Source: Cephalotrichum gorgonifer
Lineage: Eukaryota > Ascomycota > Sordariomycetes > Microascales > Microascaceae
Assembly (NCBI GenBank): GCA_900312665.1
Contig: ONZQ02000006.1
Location: 62,001 to 126,000, forward strand
Length of the DNA: 64,000 bases
Direction of reading: 5' to 3'
The notes under the pieces are model-generated. The model saw nothing but the letters and a program-made list of their open reading frames with translations, did no database searches and was not told where the DNA came from. Positions 24,351 through 33,832 of this stretch are shown here, piece after piece. A program made the translations under genes and the position numbers. Position 1 is the stretch's first letter; each line of letters begins with the position of its first letter.

Positions 24351-25184
24351 TTACCGCCTCGGCTGGTGTGTGGGAAGAGCTGGCAGTTCTCTCAACGGCG
24401 GTGGCGAGGGTAGCGGCGTAATAGCGTCCCACGGGTGCGGATTTCCGGGCGACCGTGGTGGCCCAGGATGTATCTGCTGGCTGTGGCCCGGCAGCGGCGG
24501 TGGTTGATACTGTCCGTACTGCTGCCCTTGCTGTTGGTAATGCCCTGACATCTGCGACTGACGGGGATACGAATGTGGCTGATAACCCGGCTGTCCCCCT
24601 CCGTAGGAGTCGTAATGGCCCTGCCCATGCCCGTGCCCTGGTCCCTGATATTCCGTCCCATCGGAATACGTCCCCCTTCTCCTCCCGCTTCCTCCCACGG
24701 CCACGTGCTCGCCAGACGCATCACTGGGCTCGGGACTGCTCAGCCCCTGTCCTTCCCTCCCCTTCCCCTTGTCTTCCTTCCCCTTCTTCTTAAACGTGAA
24801 GGTCTTCGCGATCCCCTTCCTTACCCCATCACTCTTCCGGTCGATAACACTCCTCAGCCCGCTCTTCTCGATCCCTGACACGTCCTCCGTCCGTAGTGTC
24901 TGCTCATGAGCGTAGTACGCATCCCACCCGCCCCCACCACCCCTGGGTGAGTGCGGGCTCGTCGCGAGGTCGAGGTCAGCCGTGCTGTCAGAGAACTTGA
25001 GAAGCCGCGCGTTGGTGGTGCCGATACCGGTGCCGACAGGGACAGAGGGCCCCGTGGCATAGGGGTACTCGGCACCGGTGCTGGCGGAGGAGTGGCTATC
25101 GCGGGAGGAGCCGCTCGAGGACTTGGTACGGGAGGGCGCAGGGTCCTGGTTCTTCTTGCGGACATAGGCGCTACGGCCTGACAT
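24351..25184 (-). CDS. Low-complexity Ser/Gly/Pro/Gln-rich protein of unknown function
   Basis: I do not recognise a domain. The frame encodes 277 residues. The N-terminus is basic and Ser-rich (MSGRSAYVRKKNQDPAPSRTK). A folded-looking segment at about 85-130 reads WDAYYAHEQTLRTEDVSGIE, then SVIDRKSDGVRKGIAKTFTF followed by a Lys-rich stretch; it is the part most likely to be conserved. The C-terminal half is a Gly/Tyr/Gln/Pro tract (GHGHGQGHYDSYGGGQPGYQ) ending in LPSPPPLRELPALPTHQPRR. The stop at 24351-24353 overlaps a plausible donor (CG|GTAAAC), so a further exon is possible and the 3' end is uncertain. Two CACGTG boxes lie just upstream of the start. The composition suits an intrinsically disordered scaffold or signalling protein. 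Confidence 0.65.
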   Translation of the reverse strand: MSGRSAYVRKKNQDPAPSRTKSSSGSSRDSHSSASTGAEYPYATGPSVPVGTGIGTTNARLLKFSDSTADLDLATSPHSPRGGGGGWDAYYAHEQTLRTEDVSGIEKSGLRSVIDRKSDGVRKGIAKTFTFKKKGKEDKGKGREGQGLSSPEPSDASGEHVAVGGSGRRRGTYSDGTEYQGPGHGHGQGHYDSYGGGQPGYQPHSYPRQSQMSGHYQQQGQQYGQYQPPPLPGHSQQIHPGPPRSPGNPHPWDAITPLPSPPPLRELPALPTHQPRR

Positions 25185-25247
25185 GTTTGCTCACCCGTTC
25201 GATTTCCGCTATCTCTATCCTGATCCCTGTTTGGGAGAGCGTGGAGG

Positions 25248-25278
25248 CACGTGGGGTGGGTGGATGGTGTTCCACGTG
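25248..25278. promoter_or_regulatory. Paired CACGTG E-boxes
   Basis: Two exact CACGTG palindromes at 25248-25253 and 25273-25278 lie 25 bp apart, about 65-95 bp upstream of the ATG at 25184. Such sites bind bHLH or bZIP factors in fungi. A pair at this spacing is more suggestive than a single copy, but function is inferred. Confidence 0.4.
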
Positions 25279-25818
25279 GTAGGGGGATAAGCTGTAATAG
25301 AGGATGGTAAAGGTAAGAGATCTCTATCTGAAGGATATCAAAAATCCTTGAGATCGAGATATAAGCTCAGGTCGGATCTGCGGGAGACTCTTGGGGATGT
25401 ATGTGTAGATCACCCCAGACGTGTGGTGGTGGGGGCAGAGAGTTAAGATGGTATGGTCGATTATATTATGTGCGTGACACGTCGTCACTCAAAGATTGAA
25501 AGAAGAAATAGATCTGAGGCCGTTGGATGTGGCTTGGAAAAAAAGAAATGAAGGAGGAGGACTCAGTACAGACCCGGGGAAATAATATGTTGGCTCTTTG
25601 GTCAATGGTCGCAATCGCGAGATAAGGAATACCTCACTGATAAGAGAAAAAATAAGGAGCGGAGGAAGCACAAATACAAGGGCGAGAGCTGGCCCCCATT
25701 TTCACCACCCACCACATCCACCAACCTAAACAACACATCGTATTCAGTTTTCGCTCCTCTTACCTCGCCCGCCCGCCCCCCTTGGCCCGTTGAGGCCAAA
25801 CTCCCGAGGTAATGAAGG

Positions 25819-25838
25819 NNNNNNNNNNNNNNNNNNNN
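25819..25838. other. Assembly gap (20 N)
   Basis: Twenty consecutive N mark a scaffold join. Such a round number is often a placeholder, so the true distance may differ. Any frame read across it is meaningless. Confidence 0.97.
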
Positions 25839-27803
25839 TTGTCCAGAATGGGAGGGGATGGCCGACTCCCTCACCCGATTGTGTGACGCGCGACGAGGTT
25901 TTGCGCCCGCAAGGCTTTAGTCGGCGGGCGCTCAAGGGGGTAAACGGGGGGGCAAAGGTGGGGTTAAGCGAGACGAGCGGGGCGGGAGAGTGGACGAAGG
26001 ATTGAGAGCACCCAGGCCAGTTTGATGGGGGTCACATTTCTAGAGAGCAAAACGCATGTTTCTGAAAGCGACAAGTATTAGTTACTGCGAGTACGCCGCG
26101 AAGATGGTGAGGATGGAAGGCGGTTCCTGGATGGAAGCTTGCCGCCAGTCCGGGCCCGGGATACAATTGCAACTATGGAAAGAAGATCGATTGGCTCGGT
26201 GCTTCGGCGCGACACCGATTCCGCTATGGGATTAGTGAACTTGGCTCCGTCGCGTGGTCGGTGTGGATGTGGAGACAGTCCTCTCGGTCGCGGTCACAGT
26301 CTCGATCGCGGTCGCGCATACCTCGTCCTCTGTTCTTGCAAAGCCACACAGATTTCACCCTCCACCCCGGTCTCATTGCCAATATTATCTGTGCTCGTAC
26401 ATGTATGGGACATGGGGATGGGCGGGATGCTGACCCGGCTGGCTTGCGCCCGTTTGGTTTCGTGCAAGGCAAAAAAAGTAAGTGTAACGTATGCAACAGT
26501 CGATAGTCTCGTCGGGCTGGTTGCATCGCTCGCCGCACACTCGTCATTCTGATGGTTCCGCATCGCTGATTTAATGAAGAATGCGTGTGCGGGCTCAGCC
26601 GACGCTAACCATCACGCGAAGCGCCCGCAACTCCTATTGTGACCAGCTTGTTACCCCTTCCTCCGCGAGATTGTCGAAGACGGCCTTCGTGTCTTGGCTT
26701 CTCGGAACTGTGCCGAGAGTGTCACTCTAGGTAAATCGCGTATTGGGATTATGTACTTCCCAAGTAGGAAGGAGAGCGCATTCATCAACCCCGGGTGGGC
26801 AGGATATTTTCCACGTCTTCCCAAACAAGTGAGATAGACACTCCCAAAACAAGCGTGTCTATCTCGCCTTCGTGGTCGGGCACCAGATTGTGTGTGGTAC
26901 CCACGTCAAGGCACGCACCTTATCGACCACGCGCTGGATCCGGCCTTGTACTTAAGCACCTCGAAAAACCACCGTCGCCATCTCCGCCAGCCACATTGTC
27001 CTTCAAAGCTACCTGCCCGGCCTCCCTTCACCCAGTACGCTCTTGGAGTGTGCGCCGACCCAGTATTGGACGCCAATGAGAGGGTTAATATCGCCCAAGC
27101 AGCTGCTAGGGCTGTTTGGTACCACAAAGCAGATATTTGCGAGCTACTATCCTATGTATGTCCTTCATCCAGACCTAGTCGTAAGTGTTGATTCTGTCTG
27201 AAACTTCTGAACATGCCCGTCTGCTCGGCCCAATGCTTGCCCGCCATCTACTCTACGTCGGCGCCTATAACTAGTGTCAAGCTAGACTGGGCTACATTAG
27301 AGACGAGAAAGAAAATCCAAGGCAAAGCAGAAAAGCGTTGAGAAATCCGATGCCACTCTGGGAGAGAGCCCTAATAGGGTTCGTAGATTCCACGAGACTG
27401 ATGGGTGCTTTAGCTCTACGCGGCGCGTCCTGGGATTGGACGCAGACTGGCCAACATGTCCTCGATTGGTCAGTCTGGCGGTTACGCATGAAGTTGTGTA
27501 ACTCGTAGTAATAACGGCGTCTACCTCCGCAGAACTTGGCCGCATGTAAGGGCGCATAATCAATCCCTGGGTGCCGCGGGGATGACCCACCCGGACCCGG
27601 CCTCCCCCAGCTCCTAGACCAGTGCATCCCACCCAGCCCAGGAAGAGATCAAGACTAGATAGCATTTAGAACACTATTCCCCAGATCCGTAGAAATTTAA
27701 AGTACATCGCCCTGCCGTGCCAAGGTGTAGCTGTTCTCTATACATCTCCTCGGAAAACGGCGTGATGACTTGGGGGCATCAAACGGGCTCGGCGAGTCGC
27801 TCG

Positions 27804-27848
27804 GGGTGGGGTTCGGGGCGGGGCTCGGGGCGGGGCGGGGCTCGGGGT
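27804..27848 (+). repeat. G-run tract with G-quadruplex potential
   Basis: The plus strand carries at least eight runs of four G separated by one to three bases (GGGGTGGGG, then repeated GGGGC and GGGGCTC units). This is a dense G4-forming pattern, about 270 bp upstream of the O-methyltransferase start. It arose as an imperfect GGGGCGGGGCTC tandem repeat. Folding is predicted only from the pattern. Confidence 0.7.
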
Positions 27849-28114
27849 TTGAGTGAAAATACCGAGGGACATCCCCGGACGACGACATTCATATATGCAC
27901 GCCAGCATTAGTCCTCGACCGGCACATAATAATTCCCATATAAGACGGAGAGCTTATAACGAAGGGATGATCTTTCTTCACCCCTCTAATAAATAGACTC
28001 AGCGACGACCAGAATTAGTTCCCATTCATCGGGAAGAGACACATTCTGATTGTTCTTCTTAGCGTCCGACGCCACTCTAAAGAGTCCAACCATCGTCTAC
28101 GGGCATTTTTTACC

Positions 28115-29516
28115 ATGACATCGAACGTCGCAGACACCTTGGAAGCCCTGGCCCAGAGGCTGACCAGTACCGCCAATGATGTCCGATCCGGCAACCTGTC
28201 TCTCGAGACCGACACCTTCCAGCGAATGGGCCTGATCAAAGCGGCCGCCGAGCTGAGTGACGCCGTCAGCCTTCCCAAGGACAAGGTCCTGATGTGGCTG
28301 CCATATTTCGCCCACATCACTGCTATCCGCTTGTTTGTCAAGTGGAAGGCGTTCGAGACGATTCCCGTTGGTGACGGCGCGGCTATTTCATACGCCGAGT
28401 TGGCTGAGAAACTAGGTGCCGATGAGTCGCTGATCAGTAAGACATCAAGGCTTAGCATTCCTTATATATCACAGACTTTAACTCACCGGATCTCCAGCGC
28501 GATTCGCGCGAGCACTCGTGGCCAATGGCACCCTCGAGCAGATTGGAACCGACAGTGTCGGGCACACCGAATTCTCCAAGATGTTCACCACTCCCAATCC
28601 CATCTGGGCCATGGTACAACTAGGGTATGATAGGTGGCAATCCCGTGTTAACCAAGGGTCTGGACATCGTTGGGTACTAACACATAGCAGATTCGACCAT
28701 CAAATGTCCTCCTTCTTAGCCATGCCCAAATACTTTGACCAGTTTGGCCTCACAGAAGAACCCAAGGACCGCCTCCAAACGGTCTTAGCGTTCTCCGAGG
28801 GCCGTCTTGGCTCCACCGTCTGGGAAATCAACCATAGTTCCGAGGAGCGTCTCAAAGTCGTGATGCTATCTATGGCCGCTGTCGAGGAGCATATGCCTGC
28901 GCTAGGTGGTTACGACCTGAGCTGGGCTGTGAAAGAGGACAGCGAATCTGCGGAACGGGTGCTTGTCGTTGACGTCGGCGGTGGCAAGGGGCAGGCGCTC
29001 AAGGGTATATTCAAGGCCACCCCCGGGCTTCCCCGAAACCGATGTGTGCTGGAGGATTTGCCCGAGGTAATTGAGGCTGCCAGACGAGATGAATCTGAGC
29101 TGGCCGACGTGCGAATGGTCGCGATGGACTTTCATGACGAGCAGCCTGTCAAGGGTAAGCAATACTGTTACCCATTCGGTTTTTTGGAAGAGACAGCTGA
29201 CGTTCGTTCTCTAGGAGCCCTGGTTTACTATATGCGCCGGTGCCTCCATGATTACTCGGACGAAGAGTGTGTGCGAATGCTCCAGCAGATTGCGGGCGCC
29301 ATGGCAGTCGACAGCCGGCTACTCATTGTCGAGACACTTCTGGGAAATCCGCCGTCGTCGTTCCAAGTAGCTATGGATCTTATGATGCTGGCGATTTCTG
29401 GCAAGGAGAGGACTCTGGAGAACTTTCAGGATATCCTCGGTGCTGCGGCTCTCAAGATCACCAAGGTTTCTCAGATTCCTGGGGGCAGCGCCGTAATCGA
29501 GTGCGCCCTAGCTTGA
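28115..29516 (+). CDS. O-methyltransferase (COMT-like, class I SAM-dependent)
   Basis: This enzyme should methylate a hydroxyl of an aromatic or polyketide-type small molecule using S-adenosylmethionine; fungal relatives often act in secondary metabolism. Four exons (28115-28436, 28498-28624, 28691-29154, 29215-29516) join in phase to give 404 residues. An N-terminal dimerisation region (LETDTFQRMGLIKAAAELS...) is followed by the SAM motif VLVVDVGGGKG at 240-250. The motif MRRCLHDYSDEEC carries the catalytic-type His found in plant and fungal COMTs. The C-terminus (LMMLAISGKERTLENFQDIL...) matches the family. No polyketide synthase, NRPS or terpene cyclase is near, so the substrate cannot be read from context. 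The gene converges on the fumarate reductase gene. Confidence 0.9.
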
Positions 29517-29853
29517 CTGACAGGGCGGCAAAGTAACGTACATGCTAAAGTATAATGGGAATGGGCAATTGGAGACGATATAGGGGAAGATGTAGTAAAG
29601 CAACGGGTTAACATTGCAAAGTCGACCCCGGCCGACCTCACCATCTAGTAGGGCCACTGGGTCTAGCCTTGGGCTTCCTCAGAGGTATGGACCCGGTCGA
29701 CGGCAAAAAGCGAGCCTTCACCAGATCGGGGAGGACAAGAAATTGAAAAAGAGATGGGATATATATGAATTAGCTACCGGTACCTATGCTTAACCCAAGT
29801 CTATGGAACAGGTTCTCTTCATCTACTACTCTCGAGCTCGACACCACCCTTCG
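29517..29853. other. Short convergent intergenic space
   Basis: These 337 bp separate the stops of the O-methyltransferase and fumarate reductase genes. I see nothing else in it. Confidence 0.6.
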
Positions 29854-31443
29854 TCATGCTGAGGGCTTAACCCCTAGGATATTTGCTAGTTCCCTGCCTG
29901 CAATCCTCCCATACACGACACACTCCAGTAGCGACGACCCACCAAGCCGATTATCTCCGTGTAGTCCCCCGGTAACCTCTCCAGCCGCGTACAATCCCTC
30001 CACAACCCGCCCGTCCTCCCTGAGCACCCGTGCCTTATCGTCGAAAGCTACGCCACCCATCGTGAAGTGCACCACCGGGGTAACCTTCCCCACACACACC
30101 TCCTCGTCCCTATTCTCTTCTCCCGACTTGAGTCTCCAGTGACCAAAGTTCCTCCTGCCGAAGGGGTCGGCGTTCGTTTTCCCAGCCACGATATCAGCGT
30201 ATTCGTCTATCGACCGTATCACGCGTTCGTCCAGATCACGTACTTTCTTCTTCTGCATGAGTCCCTTGAAGATGTAGAAGCCCAGGTGTGAGCTGGCGGC
30301 TTCGCAGGCTCCGGCGTCCAGCAGAACCGTCACATCCCACTGCTTAACGTCCTCACTGCCCGCCGAGGGCGTCATCGACATGATCCTCTCGCTAAGGAAA
30401 TCCCGTCTCTCCAGCTCGCCCACGAAACGTCTCCCTTCGGAATCCAGAAGAATACCGCCCTCCCCACGGAGCATCTCCGCCGCGAGGAACTTGGACGTCG
30501 AGTACGGGGCTTCCGGGTCCACGAAGCCCGTAGGGTGGATCTGCACGCTGTCCATGTCGACGAGCGCGGCGCCTACAGACGTAAGCATTGCGTGCGTGCC
30601 GGGCCTCGCCTCGGCCGTGGAGGGCATCGCCTTCAGATCGGGCCGGTATGTGGCCAGCTCCCCGCTCGCATCTCCCGCGAAGCCGCCCGTAGCGAACATC
30701 ACCGGCCCTGCGAGTTGGTGCTCCTGCCCCTCTGAGGTATACTCCACACCGGTGACGGCACCCGCCGCCGCTGTCAGCCCCGTCACCTCGGCCCCACTCA
30801 CCAACTCAAATTTGGGATCCTCCTTCAACTTTGCGAGGAATGCAGACACCAGGGCGGCGCCTGGAGGTAGCTTTCCCGCACCCCTGTGCGTCCTTGCGAC
30901 GGAGTGCCCGCCCAGGGCCGCGACGACGCTCAGGTCCACGCCTATCTCGTCAACGAGCCACTCTACGGCGCCCCTCGACCCCTCCGTCAACACCCGTGTG
31001 AGGGTTCCCCTATTTACGGGCCCCGGTCCTCCGCTCTGCTCCCACTCCTTAAACCTGCGGCCGGCCGAGCGCACGGAGTCGTCGTAGAAGCTCAAGTCGG
31101 AGACAATGCCTACGTCACGCTGGAACCGCGTTCCAGCGCCGTTGATGCCTGATGAAGCCTTAATGGAGTTGCCGCCGGGCTTCGCCGCACGATCAAGCAT
31201 CTTGACTGGGGCGCCGGCGAGCAGGGCCTCGTAAGAGGCGGTGAGGCCGGCGAGTCCAGAGCCGACCACAATAACTGTGGCGTTTTGGGACGCCATTATC
31301 GGTGGCGGTCGAGCGGAAAGTTTAGTGAAGAGTGTCCTGCCGATGGTAATTGCCGAGGTGGAGATGGTACGGGCGCGGAGCATAGCCAGGAGGGCGAAGA
31401 GGGCTGCGAAGAGCGTCGTTAGCAAGATTCTCCTCCTGCTCAT
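29854..31443 (-). CDS. OSM1: Soluble FAD-dependent fumarate reductase
   Basis: This flavoprotein reduces fumarate to succinate and reoxidises reduced flavin; yeast Osm1/Frd1 supports redox balance and oxidative protein folding under anoxia. It is a single exon of 529 residues. A basic hydrophobic N-terminus (MSRRRILLTTLFAALFALLAM) looks like a signal anchor. The FAD dinucleotide motif VIVVGSGLAGLTASYEALLAG starts near residue 57. Family motifs follow: GGNSIKASSGINGAGT, DSVQIHPTGFVDP, VVHFTMGGVAF and the C-terminal FAD segment GLHGDNRLGGSSLLECVVYGR. In-frame Met codons at residues 21 and 50 (MASQNATVIVVG) could start shorter forms without the anchor. Identification is secure; the precise paralogue (OSM1 or FRD1 type) is inferred. 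Confidence 0.92.
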   Translation of the reverse strand: MSRRRILLTTLFAALFALLAMLRARTISTSAITIGRTLFTKLSARPPPIMASQNATVIVVGSGLAGLTASYEALLAGAPVKMLDRAAKPGGNSIKASSGINGAGTRFQRDVGIVSDLSFYDDSVRSAGRRFKEWEQSGGPGPVNRGTLTRVLTEGSRGAVEWLVDEIGVDLSVVAALGGHSVARTHRGAGKLPPGAALVSAFLAKLKEDPKFELVSGAEVTGLTAAAGAVTGVEYTSEGQEHQLAGPVMFATGGFAGDASGELATYRPDLKAMPSTAEARPGTHAMLTSVGAALVDMDSVQIHPTGFVDPEAPYSTSKFLAAEMLRGEGGILLDSEGRRFVGELERRDFLSERIMSMTPSAGSEDVKQWDVTVLLDAGACEAASSHLGFYIFKGLMQKKKVRDLDERVIRSIDEYADIVAGKTNADPFGRRNFGHWRLKSGEENRDEEVCVGKVTPVVHFTMGGVAFDDKARVLREDGRVVEGLYAAGEVTGGLHGDNRLGGSSLLECVVYGRIAGRELANILGVKPSA

Positions 31444-32728
31444 GTTGGCCCTGTGGCTCTGAGCTTATCAGGATAGACGCAGGACGGAGGCGGGGTTATG
31501 CATACGGGCGGGCGGTTGGGTACAGACGAAAATAGAATACCCTGTGTTACGTGGGATTCATTGTTCTGGCAAGGTGATAAAATATCATGGTTTAGTCTGA
31601 GTGGAGGAAAGCTAATCAGGAGGCTTCACTTTGAGAATCGGATGATATTGGGCTTCATCATACGACGTGCGAGGATTATTTGCTGTCGCATGCATGCGTG
31701 CTAGTGATGCGGGGAAGGAACCGGCCGTCCTGGTGGAAGGCTGAGAGATCAGGCCATCCTCGCATCATCCAGCGGGAATAATTACGTTGTCGGCGTACTT
31801 GTTCGCGCCTACATAAATCTGGAGGTACAAGTGATCCTGCGTGGTTTACAAAAGAGAATTATATGACAAAAGGGCTAGGAAAAGGACAGAAAAAAAAGAA
31901 ATAGTACCGCGCAAGACGGAATATGCATCAGAGAAACCAATTCTACCAATGATGTGTGTAGGGCGACATACCCCTGCTCATTAGGATATCCCGTCCGAGT
32001 TTCACACCGCTGAGCGGAGTGATGCCGTCCCGGCCCGGCCGTCTCGGAGTCGGCAGTCGGCGTTGTTCTTCACAGAAAACAGGTCCGGCCGGAATGTTAA
32101 TAATATTGGCTCCTGTAAAATGCTTCAAATAAAGCCATCCTGCCTCCCCAATTGGGCATTCCCAAAAGGACGGAGTAAGGCCCCACTAACCTGCCATTTT
32201 GGAAGCCAAGACTTGTCAGGACCAGGTGCAGCCAGCACGCCAAGCCCCTGCCGCATCGGACTCCCGAAAAACCTCGGGCCCTTCCGCTCCGGATCCTACA
32301 TCCGGGAAACACGACCTGGGTGCCGGCAGGGCCAAGACCAGCGCTATTACGCCAAGGAGGATCATCAACGACACGGCATGGAGAATTATGTCAGAGGAAA
32401 TGTGTAATACCACATTAAACATTTCTCTTTGGGATCAAGAAATAAAACAGCCGCGCGGATGGATATCATTCTAATCCAACCATTCCACACGTCCCATCCC
32501 TTCCATCGCTCAGAAAATGGAGTTCCCGGTTTGGGCTCTACCCCCGCCATACATAATAGGTATCTTTTGAGAAAACGTCCAGCATATCAAATTCGAAATA
32601 AAAAAAAATCAGCTTCGCTTGCGCAGAACGGCGAAACGATGTGACAAAGACGGCTATGAGAGACGCAGAGCGGAACCGGTGTAAGTTGCCGGCTCTATCA
32701 ACGTTGCGCGGCAGGAACAAATCATCCC
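31444..32728. other. Intergenic 1.3 kb
   Basis: This is the promoter side of the fumarate reductase gene and the 3' side of the acetate transporter gene. Only frames under 115 codons occur. I see no RNA gene or repeat longer than simple runs. Confidence 0.55.
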
Positions 32729-33832
32729 TTAGACAGAGTGAGAGGCCTTGGCAGCGCGGTCGGCGATCGCCTTGTCAGACCAGGGCAGAGGGAAGACGGG
32801 AACCTGGAAGAAGGAGTTGCTAAAACGATACCCGTTAGCACCTCAGAATTTTGTGTGTGTGTGTGTGTGTCTGCAACAGGAGGGGAGACGAAAGGCATAC
32901 CTGTTGTCCTGAATACCCGCCAGGGCGTTGTACCACGCCAAGAACGCGGCCAAAATACCAAACGCACCGCCCGTCTTCTGCAGCGCCACGCGCGCGGCGT
33001 CGTTGCCCAAAGAGCCGGCGTAGTTCTCGCAGGCGAGGAATAGGAAGGCGAGGTCGAGCGTGAAGAAGAGCAGGAAGAACATGACCGTGGACCGCAGCGT
33101 GCAGAGGAGGAGCAGAGTGGTGAAGATGAACCAGCCCGTCAGGAAGAAGCCTACGGCGGAGTAGCGCTCTGCCGCCGTGTAGGCGAGCACCAGCTCCTCA
33201 CCAGCCACGCGCTGGGAGTTGAACACGTTGAAGTTGGGGTGGAAGAGCAAGCCGTAGGCAATCCAGAAGCCTCCGTAAGAGGAGAGAGCGGTAGCACCGA
33301 AGGTGTTTCCGACGGCCATTTCCCTATGGGCAGACTTTGGTCAGCGAACGTGTTCCATCCCCAGGATCCCCAAGAACCAAGTCGGAGAGTGTTCCACAGC
33401 GTTTCCGGGCCCTTCCCGTATCGTTTACAAAGGGCGGCTTTCTATACAAGGAGCCCAAGTAGGTTCGGCCATTCCCCAAAGTATTATATGTATGAAACAA
33501 TGAAACGCAGAGTTCATCACTTACCACATGCCAGCCAGAAGCTGCACGAAACCACCGTACCCGAAGGCGAGCGGGATCACAACATTGGGGGCAACGACGT
33601 CCCGCGCATGCATGTTGATGGCAGACAACACGAAGGTCGTGAGAGCGAAAGCCGAGAGACCGAGCGGCGCGGGGTTGGCCAGCTTGCGGTGCTCGTAGGG
33701 GCGGATCTGGGACGGGTGAATCAAGAAGCCCTCCGGGGGCCCAGAGAGGTCATGGTGGCGGACGGAGCCATCGTGGCCCGTGGCGGTAGACCCATTGGGG
33801 TTCTCGTGCTTCTCGACGGCGTTCTCGGCCAT
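32729..33832 (-). CDS. Acetate/ammonium transporter, GPR1/FUN34/YaaH family
   Basis: This plasma-membrane protein moves acetate (proton symport) or exports ammonia, as in yeast Ady2 and Aspergillus AcpA. Three exons (33832-33525, 33323-32901, 32819-32729) with 201- and 81-nt introns give 273 residues. The hydrophilic N-terminus leads to the family signature NPAPLGLSAFALTTF. Five or six helices follow, including FGYGGFVQLLAGMWEMAVGN across the first splice and GGFWIAYGLLFHPNFNVF. The tail (FFQVPVFPLPWSDKAIADRA) is cytosolic. The second intron holds a (TG)n microsatellite on the plus strand at 32852-32870. Orthology to ADY2 rather than a paralogue is not settled by sequence alone. Confidence 0.92.
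32852..32870. repeat. (TG)n microsatellite inside an intron
   Basis: About nine TG units lie in the second intron of the acetate transporter gene, read as (CA)n in the transcript and placed between the donor and the branch/acceptor region. Length changes could alter intron size. Confidence 0.9.

Larger units (their letters stand above)
25185..28114. other. Intergenic 2.9 kb containing the assembly gap
   Basis: This space separates the low-complexity gene and the O-methyltransferase. It includes the run of N, a G-rich tract near 27804-27848 and otherwise short frames under 140 codons with no family match. Because of the gap, a small gene here could be missed. Confidence 0.5.

Noticed and set aside
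30380..31087. 235-codon plus-strand frame
   Set aside because: It is antisense to the fumarate reductase, which has clear FAD motifs.
28115..31443. Secondary-metabolite gene cluster (O-methyltransferase, FAD enzyme, nearby SDR and transporter)
   Set aside because: There is no backbone synthase or cluster regulator. The FAD enzyme is a housekeeping fumarate reductase and the transporter is of the acetate family.
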